Source: Palsa-1392 sp963819975 (GTDB taxonomy: Bacteria > Verrucomicrobiota > Verrucomicrobiia > Chthoniobacterales > UBA10450). Taken from it: DNA of 64,000 bases. Below, one piece after another: positions 45,889 to 55,986 of the stretch; position 1 is the first letter of the stretch, and the number at the start of each line of letters is the position of its first letter. The notes beneath the pieces were generated by a model. The model worked only from the letters and a program-made list of their open reading frames with translations, had not been told where the DNA came from and did not search any database. A program made the translations under genes and the position numbers. Location of the stretch: NCBI GenBank assembly GCA_963819975.1, contig CAWFYE010000007.1, positions 248,001 to 312,000 of the forward strand. The letters run 5' to 3'.

Positions 45889-48285
45889 TCAGTTCTCCAG
45901 TCGATAGGCTTCGACCAGGGCGACGCCGCTGGTGTTGTTCTGGCCCCGGACGATGGCGGTGTAAGCCTCTGGCGGGAGGGTCGCGACAATGGCCGACTCG
46001 AGGTTGTCGCTCGGCGCAAGGCCGGTCTCCATGATTTCGCTTTCCTGGGTGCTGCGCCAGTTGTCGTTGCTGGCCAGAATGGAGCCGTCGGGATTGTGCA
46101 GTTCCAGGACCGGGTCGGCCAACTTTCCCGTCACGGGGAGGGAAGGACCGAGCGCACGGACAATCACTTTTTGGGCGCTATCGCCCAGAAGGATGAAGCC
46201 GCCAATCATGACGTTGTTCCCAGTTTGCACGAAACCGCGAGTGGAGATATTGGCCAATTGGGAATCGACGCTTCGATCCAGGTCGTAGGCTTCGACCAGA
46301 CCGACACCGGTGGTGTTGTTCACCCCGCGCAAAATGGCGGTGTAAAGACCCGGATCGAGCGTCGCGAGAATGGCCGACTCCAGATCGTTGGCCGGGGCGA
46401 TTGTGCTGTCGATGATCTCCTGCTTGTTCGGGGCGTCTTTCCAGTTGTCATTGCTCGCGATGAGCGCCCCGCCTCCGTCGTGCAATTCGAGGAAGGGATC
46501 GGCCAGCGCGCCGCCTAGGGGAAGAGAAGGGCCGATGGCGCGCAAGAGCACCTTCTTTGGTTCGGTGCCGGTAATAATGACCCCGCCGATCAGAACCTTA
46601 TCATCCGTCTCTACCTGCAGCCGCGTGGAGATATTGCCCAACGTAGTGGGTGTCGGTGTCGGTGTTGGCACCGCCGTAAAGACGTAGGCTGCGCCAGCCT
46701 CCTCGGCGCTGTTATCCGTTTGATCGCCATTGACTCCAGTGACGGCGCTATCCTCTAAGTACGCACCAACGGCGATTGTCTCACCTGAGATTCCGACTGA
46801 TCTACCAAAGAAATCTCCGCTATCGGTATTGGAAGCCTTTAAATAGGCTTGTTGTGTCCAGACGCCATTGGTGCGCATAAAGACGTAAGCCGCGCCGGCT
46901 TCATCGAGGCTATTATCCGTTTCGTCGCCATCCACGCTGGTGGCGTTACTCGCCTCCCCCTCAGCACCGATAACCGCCATATCACCTGAGATCGCTACGA
47001 AATTGCCAAACAACCCGCCGATATCGGTGTTGGAGGCTTTGAAGTAGGCTTCTTGCGACCAGTCGCTGACCCCATTGCTATCGATACGTCTAAAGACATA
47101 GGCTGCGCCGGAGCTAGGCGAGCTGTTATCTGACCCGTCTCCATTGACCCCCGTGGCTTTGCTGTCCTCCAGGAAAGCACCAGCGACCAGGGTGTCGTCC
47201 GAGATCGCTACTGAATAGCCAAACGCGTCGCCGGCGTCAGTATTGGAGGCCTTCAAATAGGCTTGTGGCGCCCAGACTCCGTTGGCGCGGGAAAAGACGT
47301 AGGCCGCGCCCGCTTCCGCGACGCTATTATCCGTCTCGTCCCCGTCGACCCCGGTGGCGTTGCTGTCCTCATTAGGCGCACCAACCACGATCGTGTCACT
47401 TGAAATCGCTACCGAGTAGCCGAACTGGTCGATGGCATCGGTATTGGCAGCTTTCAGATAAGCCTGTTGCGTCCAAACGCCATTGCTGCGGAAAAAGACG
47501 TAGGCTGCCCCGGCAAATAACGCGCTGTTATCCGCCTGGTCGCCATCCACTCCGGTGGCGTTGCTCGACTCATTGGGGGCACCGACGACGATCGTGTCGC
47601 TCAAGATGGCTACGGAAAAGCCAAAACGGTCGATGGGATCGGTATTAGAAGCTTTCAAATAGGCTTGTTGGGTCCAGATGCCGTTGCTGCGCGTAAAGAC
47701 GTAGCCAGCACCAGCCTCCAACGCGCTGTTATCAAATTGGTTGCCGCTTATTCCGGTTGCGTTGCTGTCTTCAATCGGAGCACCAACGACGATCGTGTCG
47801 CCCGAGATCGTTACGGAAGTGCCAAACCCGTCACCCACGTCGGTATTTGAAGCTTTGAGGTAGGCTTGCTGGGTCCAAACGTCCCGATCGCGTACGAAGA
47901 CATAAACCGCCCCCGCATTCGGCGCACCGTTGTCAGATTGATCGCCGTTTACTCCGGTCGCGGCGCTCGCCTCAGAACAGGCGCCAATCACCACCGTGTC
48001 TCCTGAAATCGCTACGGAAACGCCAAATAGGTCGTTAGGGTCGGTGTTGGAGGCTTTCACGTAGGCTTGCTGGGAAAGAGGATCCAGCGGTGCCGGAGCC
48101 GCCGGTTGACGATTCGCCTCGTAAATCGCTCGAATGCTTTGCCAATCCGTCGCGCTTAGTCCTTCGGGAACCGCGGCAGGATTACTCAGGTATTGGGTCT
48201 GTCCGGCCGGACCAGCCTGGAGCGGCGGGGCAAAGAGGAACAAGCATGGCACCAGCCAGACGCAGATTAGAGCGAATAATCTCAT
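45889..48285 (-). CDS. Exported seven-repeat FG-GAP protein with two NDNW modules (copy 3)
   Basis: 798 aa. The signal peptide (LFLFAPPLQA) is followed by a shorter pre-propeller segment than copies 1-2 (PAAPAPLDPLSQQAYVKAS), seven repeats, a PTPTPTT linker and two modules from about residue 545. One blade carries an insert (RRIDSNGVSDWSQEAYFKAS). Its upstream 66 bases equal those of copy 1. The pre-propeller deletion is shared with copy 4. It is probably exported to the cell surface. Confidence 0.8.
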   Translation of the reverse strand: MRLFALICVWLVPCLFLFAPPLQAGPAGQTQYLSNPAAVPEGLSATDWQSIRAIYEANRQPAAPAPLDPLSQQAYVKASNTDPNDLFGVSVAISGDTVVIGACSEASAATGVNGDQSDNGAPNAGAVYVFVRDRDVWTQQAYLKASNTDVGDGFGTSVTISGDTIVVGAPIEDSNATGISGNQFDNSALEAGAGYVFTRSNGIWTQQAYLKASNTDPIDRFGFSVAILSDTIVVGAPNESSNATGVDGDQADNSALFAGAAYVFFRSNGVWTQQAYLKAANTDAIDQFGYSVAISSDTIVVGAPNEDSNATGVDGDETDNSVAEAGAAYVFSRANGVWAPQAYLKASNTDAGDAFGYSVAISDDTLVAGAFLEDSKATGVNGDGSDNSSPSSGAAYVFRRIDSNGVSDWSQEAYFKASNTDIGGLFGNFVAISGDMAVIGAEGEASNATSVDGDETDNSLDEAGAAYVFMRTNGVWTQQAYLKASNTDSGDFFGRSVGISGETIAVGAYLEDSAVTGVNGDQTDNSAEEAGAAYVFTAVPTPTPTPTTLGNISTRLQVETDDKVLIGGVIITGTEPKKVLLRAIGPSLPLGGALADPFLELHDGGGALIASNDNWKDAPNKQEIIDSTIAPANDLESAILATLDPGLYTAILRGVNNTTGVGLVEAYDLDRSVDSQLANISTRGFVQTGNNVMIGGFILLGDSAQKVIVRALGPSLPVTGKLADPVLELHNPDGSILASNDNWRSTQESEIMETGLAPSDNLESAIVATLPPEAYTAIVRGQNNTSGVALVEAYRLEN

Positions 48286-48351
48286 TAGTAATCCTTATTT
48301 TTCCCGAAGGTTCCGCGGCGGGTGGGCTACAAAGCGAAGATGACGCCGCAT
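48286..48351. repeat. Intergenic repeat A, copy 2
   Basis: 66 bases between FG-GAP copies 3 and 4, near-identical to 43145-43210. Confidence 0.85.
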
Positions 48352-50734
48352 TTAGTTCTCCAGTCGATAGGCTTCGACCAGGGCGACGCCGCTGGTGTTG
48401 TTCTGGCCACGGACGATGGCGGTGTAAGCCTCTGGTGGGAGGGTCGCGACAATGGCCGACTCGAGGTTGTCGCTCGGCGCAAGGCCAGTCTCCATGATTT
48501 CGGTTTCCTGGGTGCTGCGCCAGTTGTCGTTGCTGGCCAGAATGGAGCCGTCGGGATTGTGCAGTTCCAAAACCGGGTCGGCCAACTTTCCCGTCAACGG
48601 GGAGGGAAGGACCGAGCGCACGGACAATCACTTTCTGCGCGCTATCGCCCAGAAGGATAAAGCCGCCAATCATGACGTCGTCCCCAGTTTGCACGAAACC
48701 GCGAGTGGAGATGTTGGCCAGTTGGGAATCGACGCTTCGATCCAGGTCGTAGGCTTCGACCAGACCGACACCGGTGGTGTTGTTCACCCCGCGCAAAATG
48801 GCGGTGTAAAGACCCGGATCGAGCGTCGCGAGAATGGCCGACTCCAGATCGTTGGCCGGGGCGATTGTGCTGTCGATGATCTCCTGCTTGTTCGGGGCGT
48901 CTTTCCAGTTGTCATTGCTCGCGATGACCGCCCCGCTTCCGTCGTGCAATTCGAGGAAGGGATCGGCCAGCGCGCCGCTTAGGGGAAGAGAAGGACCGAT
49001 GGCGCGTAAGAGCACCTTCTTTGGTTGGGTGCCGGTAACAATGACTCCGCCGATCAGAACCTTATCATCCGTCTCTACCTGCAGCCGCGTGGAGATATTG
49101 CCCAAAGTAGTGGGAGTCGGTGTCGGTGTTGGCAACGCCGTAAAGACGTAGGCCGCCCCGGCACCTGGCGCGCTATTATCCATTTGGTCGCCATCGACTC
49201 CGGTGGCGGCGCTGTCCTCACTACCACCCACGACAATTGTCTCTCCTGAGACTCCCACTGGGAAGCCAAAGAAGTCGCCAGCATCGGTATTGGAAGCCTT
49301 CAGATAGGCTTGTTGCGTCCAGAGGCTATCGGTGCGCGTGAAAAGGTAAGCTGCGCCGGCGCTCGGAACGCCATTGTCCAGCTGGTTGCCATCGACTCCG
49401 GTGGCGTTGCTGTCCTCTTGGTATGCACCGACGATGATCGTGTCGCCCGAAATCGCGACGGAATAGCCAAAGTCGTCGCCAGCATCGGTGTTGGAGGCTT
49501 TCAAATAGGCCTCTTGCGTCCAAACGCTGAAGTTGATGAAATCTCTGCGCCCAAACACATAGGCCGCACCAGCGAAAGGCGCGCTGTTATCCGCCTGGTC
49601 GCCGCTGACTCCGGTGGCACCACTGGACTCGAACGGAGCACCAACGACGATCAAGTTGCCCGAGATCGCTACGGAAAAGCCAAACTCGTCGCCAACATCG
49701 ATGTTGGAGGCTTTCAAATAGGCCTCTTGCGTCCAAACGCCGTTAGCGCGGACAAAAACATAGGCTGCTCCAGAAAACACCGCACTGTTATCCGGCTCGT
49801 TGCCATTGCTGGATTCTTCACGAGCACCGATGGCGACCCGGTCCGCCGAGATCGCCACTGAGAAGCCAAACTCGTCGCCAACATCGGTGTTGGAGGCTTT
49901 CAAATAGGCCTGCTGTGACCAGATACCGCCGCTGCTGCGGAAAAAGACATAGGCTGCTCCGGAATCCGTCGCGTTATTATCGAATTGGTCGCCATCCACT
50001 CCGGTGGCGCTGCTATCCTCAGCGAAGGCGCCGACGACGATCGTGTCGCCCGAGATCGCGACGGAATAACCAAACAGGTCGAGACTATCGGTGTTGGAAG
50101 CTTTCAGATAGGCTTGCTGCGTCCAGACACCGCCACTACGAACAAAAACGTAGGCTGCTCCGGAATTCAAACCGCTGTTATCAGCCTGATTGCCGTTTAC
50201 TCCGGTAGAGAAGCTGTCCTCGAGATTTGCCCCAACGACGATCGTGTCGCCCGAGATCGCGACGGAAAGACCAAACTGGTCGCCAGCATCGGTATTGGAG
50301 GCCTTCAAATAAGCTTGCTGCGACCAAACGCCGCTGGTCCGGACAAAAACGTAGGCTGCTCCGGAATCTGACGCGCCGTTGTCGGACTGGTCGCCGTTTA
50401 CTCCGGTAGAGACGCTGTCCTCGGTTTTTGCCCCAATGACCACCGTGTCGCCCGAGATCGCGACGGAATAACCAAACTGGTCGCCAGCATCGGTGTTGGA
50501 AGCTTTCAGATAGGCTTGCTGGGCAAGGGGATCCAGCGTCACCAGAGCCGCCGGTTGGCGATTCGCCTGGTAAAGTGCTCGAATGCTTTGCCAATCCGTC
50601 GCGCTCAGTCCTTGGGGAACCGCCGCAAAATTACTCAGGTATTGAGTTTGTCCGGCCGGGCCAGCCTGGAGCGGCGGGGCAAAGAGGAACACGCATGGCA
50701 CCGGCCAGACGCAAACTAGTGCGAACAATTTCAT
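48352..50734 (-). pseudogene. FG-GAP/NDNW protein copy 4, frameshifted in the last module
   Basis: From ATG 50734 the reading gives the signal peptide, seven FG-GAP repeats, the linker and the first module plus the start of the second (ALGPSLPV). There CCGTCAACGG at 48591-48600 has one A more than CCGTCACGG in copies 1-3, which shifts the frame. The correct continuation (KLADPVLELHNPDGS to AYRLEN) lies in the next frame and stops at 48352. The shifted frame runs on to 48182, into copy 3's start. The protein would lack its last 90 proper residues. It is a recent lesion or a base error, as no other damage is visible. Confidence 0.75.
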
Positions 50735-50866
50735 TGGTAATCCTTATTTTTCCGAAGGTTCCTGGTTAGAAACGTCATCGTGAAGTAATGCGAGATTCCG
50801 GGCGAAATCGTGCAATCGAGTGGGGAGTGGGAACCCACAAATCCGAGGCGGCCAAGGGGAAGAGGC
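50735..50866. repeat. Intergenic repeat B, copy 2
   Basis: 132 bases upstream of FG-GAP copy 4, matching 45668-45799, including GTGGGAACCCAC at 50827-50838. The remaining 100 bases to the sigma factor gene hold one strong hairpin and nothing else I recognise. Confidence 0.85.
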
Positions 50867-50934
50867 CGAATGAGCGATAGCGGTTTCTCTAGCCTGAGAC
50901 GCTGCCGGCAAACTCCAAACGAGTCGACTCCAGC

Positions 50935-50960
50935 GCGGCGGCGCCTTTGCGCAACGCCGC
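50935..50960 (-). terminator. Strong hairpin after the ECF sigma gene
   Basis: GCGGCG and CGCCGC (50935-50940, 50955-50960) enclose GCGC-CTTT-GCGC, giving a 10-bp stem with a two-base bulge. It lies 8 bases beyond the sigma factor stop. Confidence 0.5.
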
Positions 50961-50967
50961 TACACAG

Positions 50968-51546
50968 TCATTCCGCTGTCCCCGCGCCGGTGATGGCGCA
51001 GAACAACCAGGCCCGGGCGTGGGCCCAGTAATTTTTCGCCGTGCGCACGGAAATGCCGAGCGCGTCGGCGACTTCGTCATGGGTCAGCCCGACGAAATAA
51101 CGCAGCTTCACCACTTCGGCTTCGAGCGGGTGCGCGGCGGCGAGCTGCTCGAGCGCCTCGTTGACAGCAAGGAGCTGGTCGTCGTCGCCGGGAAATGGTG
51201 ACTCCACTTGCTCCAGGTCCACGCGCTGCTGGCCGCCGCCGTGACGCACGGCTTGTCTGCGTCGAGCGCGTTCGATGAGAATCCGTCGCATTGCCTCGGC
51301 CGCGGCCGCGAAAAAGTGTGCGCGGTTTTGGAACATCGGCGACTGATTGCCAACGAGCCGCAACCAGGCTTCGTGGACGAGCGCCGTCGGTTGGAGCGTT
51401 TGCCCCGCCACTTCATGGGCCATCTTGCTCGCAGCGAGCCGGCGCAATTCATGATACACCAGCGGCAACAGTTGCTCGGCGGCGTTGGCATCGCCTTTTT
51501 CGATGGCGTTGAGCAGTTGGGTCGCCTCATTCACGCTCGCCCGCAT
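50968..51546 (-). CDS. ECF-type RNA polymerase sigma factor
   Basis: 192 aa from ATG 51546. Region 2 reads LLPLVYHELRRLAASKMAHE...LQPTALVHEAWLRLVG, the pattern of the Planctomycete/Verrucomicrobial ECF subgroup. Region 4 reads LEAEVVKLRYFVGLTHDEVADALGISVRTAKNYWAHARAWL with the DNA-reading helix SVRTAKNYW. No anti-sigma gene is adjacent; instead a Hanks-type kinase gene lies 227 bases upstream on the same strand. In this subgroup such kinases commonly accompany the sigma factor and may control it by phosphorylation (family context, inferred here). Confidence 0.88.
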   Translation of the reverse strand: MRASVNEATQLLNAIEKGDANAAEQLLPLVYHELRRLAASKMAHEVAGQTLQPTALVHEAWLRLVGNQSPMFQNRAHFFAAAAEAMRRILIERARRRQAVRHGGGQQRVDLEQVESPFPGDDDQLLAVNEALEQLAAAHPLEAEVVKLRYFVGLTHDEVADALGISVRTAKNYWAHARAWLFCAITGAGTAE

Positions 51547-51773
51547 GTTGCAGCGAGGCTGGCAGCAATCGCCCCGATCGTCACGACGATTTTCTGTCCG
51601 GAGTCTTAGATCGAAGTGTTCGGAGATTGTCGGGTTGTGAATCGTCCTCGTTCTCGTCCCTCGGAAAGCAACGGAAAATCGAGGACGACGACGAGAACGA
51701 ACGATAATGACAAGACCGACAACAACCAACACTACCGTCTCAGATTCCAACGGCAATCAAACGGTGAGGCGGA

Positions 51774-54620
51774 CTACGAATTCGCGCCCTTTACCGCTTC
51801 GACCGTTTCCGCATGCTCTTTCCCGAGCGACGATTCCAAATGTTTCACTGCCGACGCGTAAGTCGCGCTCGCTTCGTCGACCTTGCCTTGCGCCTTGAGG
51901 GCGCGCGCCAAGCCCAGGTAGGCACGGCCAATCCAGGAGGTCATCGTGTCCGGTCCGGCGGCTTTCTGCGCCAGCGCCAATGCCTGCGCCGAGTCCGACC
52001 GCGCTTCCTCGAACTGCTGCAATTGCATGCGAACCCTTGCCCGGCGCGTCAGGTAAATCATCAGCCGGTCGCGGCCTTCCGGCGTCGCCTCGCAAATGGC
52101 AATGGCGTCGTTCGCGCTGGCGAGGGCGGCCTGAGGATCGCCGCGCGCCAGGTCGAGCAGTGAATGTTGCGATGCAACGGCGGCAAACCCGATGTGGCCG
52201 GGCGGGAACAATTTTTTCCAGCGCGACTCGAGCTCGCCCAGCGCCCCGGCGGCCCGATCGAGTTGTCCCAGTTCGCGGTCAGCTGTCCCGCGAACGTTCA
52301 GGCACATGCTGACCACGTTCTCCGCGCCCTGGCGACGCGCCTTGGCCTCGGCGCGATCGACGCACTCTAAAGCTTCAGGGAAACGTTGAAGTTCAGCCAG
52401 GGTGCGTGCCAGATTATTGAGCAGCATCGGCGAAACGGTTTCCGCATTACCCTCGGCGGTTTCGATCGCGACGGCCTGGCGGTAAAGGCGTTCGGCTTGG
52501 AGCGGCTGACCCAGAACCTCAACCGCGACAGCCCAGTTGTTCAACAGTGTCGCGGCTTTATCCGTTTTGCCGCGGCCAAGTGCGGAGAGCTGCTTGAAAG
52601 CCGCTGCGAAAGCGTTCGCCGCCTGGCGATTCCGTCCCGCCTGGCGATACGATTCGGCAATATCCATCGCCACAGTCAACTCCAGCAACGGCGAGCCTTG
52701 ACCCGATTCGCGAAGCAACCGTTGCGCGACTAGGGCGCGTTGGATTCCCAACTCTGCCTCGCCGTGCTCGCGGGCGACATGACTGCCGCGCAGCAGACAG
52801 AAAATTCGCGCCAACGTGTAGCGAGGCGCGTCGCCCAGTTCCGCCAACGCTTCCTCGATGAGCTTCTCGCCGTGGGCATACTCGCCGGTGCCGGCAATGG
52901 TATCGCCGTAGGCGGCAGCGGCCTTGGCGCGGACTTCCGGTTCAGGCCGCCCGCGCGAAAGTGTGTAGGCCTTACCGAGCAACTCGCGCGCTTTCACGTG
53001 TTGCTCCTGTTGTTCGTATTGCTGGCCAATTGCGATCAGGAGTTCCACGCGATTGTCGTCGGGTCCTCCGGTTTGCTGGTCAATCAGGCGTTCGGCCCGC
53101 GCCATAAGATCGCCGACCGTGAACGATTTGCCGGCAGGCGCAGCGTCGGAGAGCAGAAACGAGTTGAGATCGTTGATCGCTTCGGCACGGGAAAGCTGGC
53201 GAAGCGCGAAATCGCGTTCCTGCTTCGCTGCCCGCGCCGCTTCGTCCGCGCGACGGCGCTGCGCTTCCTCTAATCGAGCGTGCTGCGTGGCTCGGCGTGC
53301 CTGCATAATCGTGCCGGTCAACCCGCCAACCAGCGCCACGAAAATCAAACTCGCGAACGTGACGGAGGCACGGTGACGTCGGACAAACTTCGCCACGCGA
53401 TAAGCCTGCGTGTCCGGCCGAGCGAGCACTGGTTGGTGATGCAGATACCGCTCGATGTCCATCGCCAATCCGTTGGCCGTCTCGTAGCGGCGGGCGCGAT
53501 CTTTTTGCAGGCATTTCATCACGATCCAATCCAAGTCGCCGCGGACGAGATGGATCAAGTGCGGCGGCTGCGATCCGCGATTCTCTGCAACAGTTGTCAG
53601 ATCGCTGGCCACCATCGCGCTAAGTCGGGTGGACGGACGGACCGGGTCTTTCTCGCGAATGGTGCGGCGCATTTCGTCCAGGCCGGAAGCGAGCAATTCC
53701 TTTTGCGCAAACGGCGTCTGCCCTGTGAGCAGTTCGTAGAGGAGCACGCCGAGGCTATAGATGTCGCTGCGAGTGTCCACTTCGACATCGGTCATCACCG
53801 CCTGCTCCGGACTCGTGTAAGCCGGCGTGCCGATGAATTGTTCGAAGGCGGTAAAAAACGTTTGGTCCGTCAACTTGCCTTGCGTTGCCTTCGCGATCCC
53901 AAAATCAATCACCTTTGGCACCGGCATGCCGTCGTTCACCGGGACCAAAATGTTGGTCGGTTTGATGTCACGATGAATGATGCCCTTTTGATGGGCATGC
54001 TGGATGGCGTGACAAACCTGAATGAAGAGGTTGAGCCGTTCTTCGGTGGAAACTTTGTTCTCATCGCAGAAATCGGTCACCTTCACACCGCGCACCAATT
54101 CCATGACGAAGTAGGGACGGCCGGTGTCCGTCGCGCCGGCATCAAACACTTTGGCAATGTTCGGATGATCCATCATCGCCAGCGCCTGCCGCTCGGCTTC
54201 GAAGCGGGCGATGACTTCCTTCGTGTCCATGCCCAGCTTGATGACCTTGAGGGCTACTCGGCGATGAACCGGTTCCTGCTGTTCCGCCATGTAAACCACG
54301 CCGCAGCCGCCTTCGCCGATTTGCTGAAGGAGTTTGTAGCGCCCGACTTGATCGCCGCACGTTTTTCCCGGCGGTTCCAGCTGGCTTCTATCGGCGTTTA
54401 ACTCTACCGGAGCAGGCCCGGGTGAAGTTACGGTGGACCTGTCGAGTGGCTCCTCCAAAAAAGCGCCCGCGCGTTCGTGCGCCTCAAGTAATGCTGCCAC
54501 GCGGCCCAATATTTCGGCATCGTCGCGGCAGCTTTCGCTCAAGTAGCCGGCGCGCTCGTTTGCCGGCAGCTCCAACGCCGCATTGAACACCAGCACTTCC
54601 CGGCTCGGCGAATCAGTCAT
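51774..54620 (-). CDS. Hanks-type Ser/Thr protein kinase with TM helix and TPR tail
   Basis: 948 aa. Residues about 93-370 are the kinase: GEGGCGVVYMAEQ loop, VALKVI lysine, catalytic HRDIKPTN and metal DFG, with APE-like SPEQ. So all catalytic residues are present. One membrane helix lies near residue 430 (VTFASLIFVALVGGLTGTIM). The rest, about 500 aa, is TPR-like (LLNNLARTLAELQRFPEALE and similar) and should lie outside the membrane. An N-terminal 80 aa acidic segment precedes the kinase. It probably senses something through the TPR part and signals to the ECF sigma factor encoded next. Confidence 0.93.
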   Translation of the reverse strand: MTDSPSREVLVFNAALELPANERAGYLSESCRDDAEILGRVAALLEAHERAGAFLEEPLDRSTVTSPGPAPVELNADRSQLEPPGKTCGDQVGRYKLLQQIGEGGCGVVYMAEQQEPVHRRVALKVIKLGMDTKEVIARFEAERQALAMMDHPNIAKVFDAGATDTGRPYFVMELVRGVKVTDFCDENKVSTEERLNLFIQVCHAIQHAHQKGIIHRDIKPTNILVPVNDGMPVPKVIDFGIAKATQGKLTDQTFFTAFEQFIGTPAYTSPEQAVMTDVEVDTRSDIYSLGVLLYELLTGQTPFAQKELLASGLDEMRRTIREKDPVRPSTRLSAMVASDLTTVAENRGSQPPHLIHLVRGDLDWIVMKCLQKDRARRYETANGLAMDIERYLHHQPVLARPDTQAYRVAKFVRRHRASVTFASLIFVALVGGLTGTIMQARRATQHARLEEAQRRRADEAARAAKQERDFALRQLSRAEAINDLNSFLLSDAAPAGKSFTVGDLMARAERLIDQQTGGPDDNRVELLIAIGQQYEQQEQHVKARELLGKAYTLSRGRPEPEVRAKAAAAYGDTIAGTGEYAHGEKLIEEALAELGDAPRYTLARIFCLLRGSHVAREHGEAELGIQRALVAQRLLRESGQGSPLLELTVAMDIAESYRQAGRNRQAANAFAAAFKQLSALGRGKTDKAATLLNNWAVAVEVLGQPLQAERLYRQAVAIETAEGNAETVSPMLLNNLARTLAELQRFPEALECVDRAEAKARRQGAENVVSMCLNVRGTADRELGQLDRAAGALGELESRWKKLFPPGHIGFAAVASQHSLLDLARGDPQAALASANDAIAICEATPEGRDRLMIYLTRRARVRMQLQQFEEARSDSAQALALAQKAAGPDTMTSWIGRAYLGLARALKAQGKVDEASATYASAVKHLESSLGKEHAETVEAVKGANS

Positions 54621-54747
54621 GGAACGGCCTCATCCCCCTTTAATGCGAAATGCGATGCAAAAAAGGGAAAACGAAATATAACGCAGCCTCACAGCCCTAT
54701 TGTGGCCGAGCGTTCAACGGCAACAATATCAACGAGTCGAGGATCGT

Positions 54748-55182
54748 CTATCCCTCCTCGACCGCATTGGGTAACTCGTTGCGATCCTCTGGACGACGAG
54801 GAAAATGTTGTGTCAGGAGCTGGCCCGCTTCTCGGATCGCGTGCACGACCGCTTCGGTGAAATTGTGCGCCTGAAGATGGGTCCCCATCGTTTCGGCCAG
54901 CGCCTGCCAGAACGGGTCCCCGCATTTCTCGTGCACGCCCTTGTCGCCGATGACGGCAAATTTTTGCGCGCGCGGCGCGACGAAAATGAGGACGGCATTC
55001 CGCTCGCGCGTCCGGGACATGCCCAGTCTTTCGAACTGCTGGCGGGCCGCGCCGACGGGATCGGCCACCTCCCCGCGCTGGATGAAGACGCGGATCTCGC
55101 CCGAGGTCGTCGCCTCCGCCCCGACGATCGCCTGCACGATGCGCTCGTGTTCCAGTTTCTCCATGAATTCCTTCGTGCGCAT
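54748..55182 (-). CDS. TPM-domain protein
   Basis: 144 aa. It has the TPM fold (VQAIVGAEATTSGEIRVFIQRG, AVLIFVAPRAQKFAVIGDKG, VVHAIREAGQLLTQHFP), without signal peptide or membrane span. TPM domains are found in thylakoid Psb32/TLP18.3 phosphatase-like proteins and bacterial membrane proteins. It starts 3 bases past the stop of the larger TPM gene, so they form an operon with lemA. Confidence 0.85.
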   Translation of the reverse strand: MRTKEFMEKLEHERIVQAIVGAEATTSGEIRVFIQRGEVADPVGAARQQFERLGMSRTRERNAVLIFVAPRAQKFAVIGDKGVHEKCGDPFWQALAETMGTHLQAHNFTEAVVHAIREAGQLLTQHFPRRPEDRNELPNAVEEG

Positions 55183-55184
55183 GG

Positions 55185-55949
55185 TTACCAGCTCGATCCT
55201 GCCCCGCCACCGCCGAAACTTCCGCCCCCACCGCTGAACCCGCTGAAGCCGCCGCCTCCGCTGGAACTGCCGCCGCCACCTCCGAATCCGCCGATGTAAG
55301 GCCCGCCCCAGCCGCTATAGCCGTAGCCGCGGCGTCCGCGCCGGCCCGACCGACTGAGAATAATAAAGACAATCACAATGAGCACAAAAACGATCAGTGG
55401 GATGGGCAGACCGCTGCCAGTGGCTTCACTTTCCTTTCGCGTTTTGCCGGTGCCTTTGTACTCGCCGCGCACCGCCTGCATCATTGCCGTCACGCCTGCC
55501 TTCAACCCGCCAGCGTAATCGTCCTGCTTAAAGTGCGGCGCGATGACGTTATGTGTGATATCCCACGCCGTCGCATCCGGGAGCGCGCCTTCGAGCCCGT
55601 AACCGGTCTGGATAAACATCTGATGGTCGGCCACGAAAACGAAAAGGACTGCGCCATTGTTGCGGTCTTTCTGGCCGACTCCCCAGGTTTGCGCGATCCG
55701 TTGCGTGTAATCGGCGACCGACGATTCGCTCTGCATCGAGCGATAGATCACCACCAGGATTTGATTTGAAGTCTCGCGCTCGAATTGCGCGAGTTGTTCG
55801 TTCAACTCCGAGGCCGTCCCCTGGTTGACGACGCCGGCATAATCGTTGAAATAGCGGTCCGGTTTGGACGGCATCGTCTCGGCCGCGAGCACGCCGATCA
55901 TTCCCGCGAAAATCGCGAGAATAAGAGCCATTGAACGCAGTCGCGTCAT
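55185..55949 (-). CDS. TPM-domain membrane protein with Gly-rich tail (YgcG type)
   Basis: 254 aa from ATG 55949. A signal or first span (MALILAIFAGMIGVLAAE) precedes the periplasmic TPM domain (YFNDYAGVVNQGTASELNEQ, NNGAVLFVFVADHQMFIQTGYGLEGALPD). A membrane helix follows (PIPLIVFVLIVIVFIIL), then a tail of Gly/Ser/Phe repeats (FGGGGGSSSGGGGFSGFSGGGG) ending GAGSSW. This is the common partner of LemA. The role is probably envelope maintenance; no activity is proven for the family in bacteria. Confidence 0.9.
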   Translation of the reverse strand: MTRLRSMALILAIFAGMIGVLAAETMPSKPDRYFNDYAGVVNQGTASELNEQLAQFERETSNQILVVIYRSMQSESSVADYTQRIAQTWGVGQKDRNNGAVLFVFVADHQMFIQTGYGLEGALPDATAWDITHNVIAPHFKQDDYAGGLKAGVTAMMQAVRGEYKGTGKTRKESEATGSGLPIPLIVFVLIVIVFIILSRSGRRGRRGYGYSGWGGPYIGGFGGGGGSSSGGGGFSGFSGGGGSFGGGGAGSSW

Positions 55950-55986
55950 TTCTAACCCCGAGCGCCGGCGGCTCCGGGACACGGTC

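Noticed and set aside
48182..48351. C-terminal extension of FG-GAP copy 4 past 48352
   Set aside because: It is the product of the frameshift; the true family ending lies in the other frame.
40694..50734. Highly repetitive DNA that could suggest a CRISPR or satellite array
   Set aside because: The repeats are about 190 bases, in frame and encode FG-GAP blades; there are no short palindromic repeats with unique spacers.
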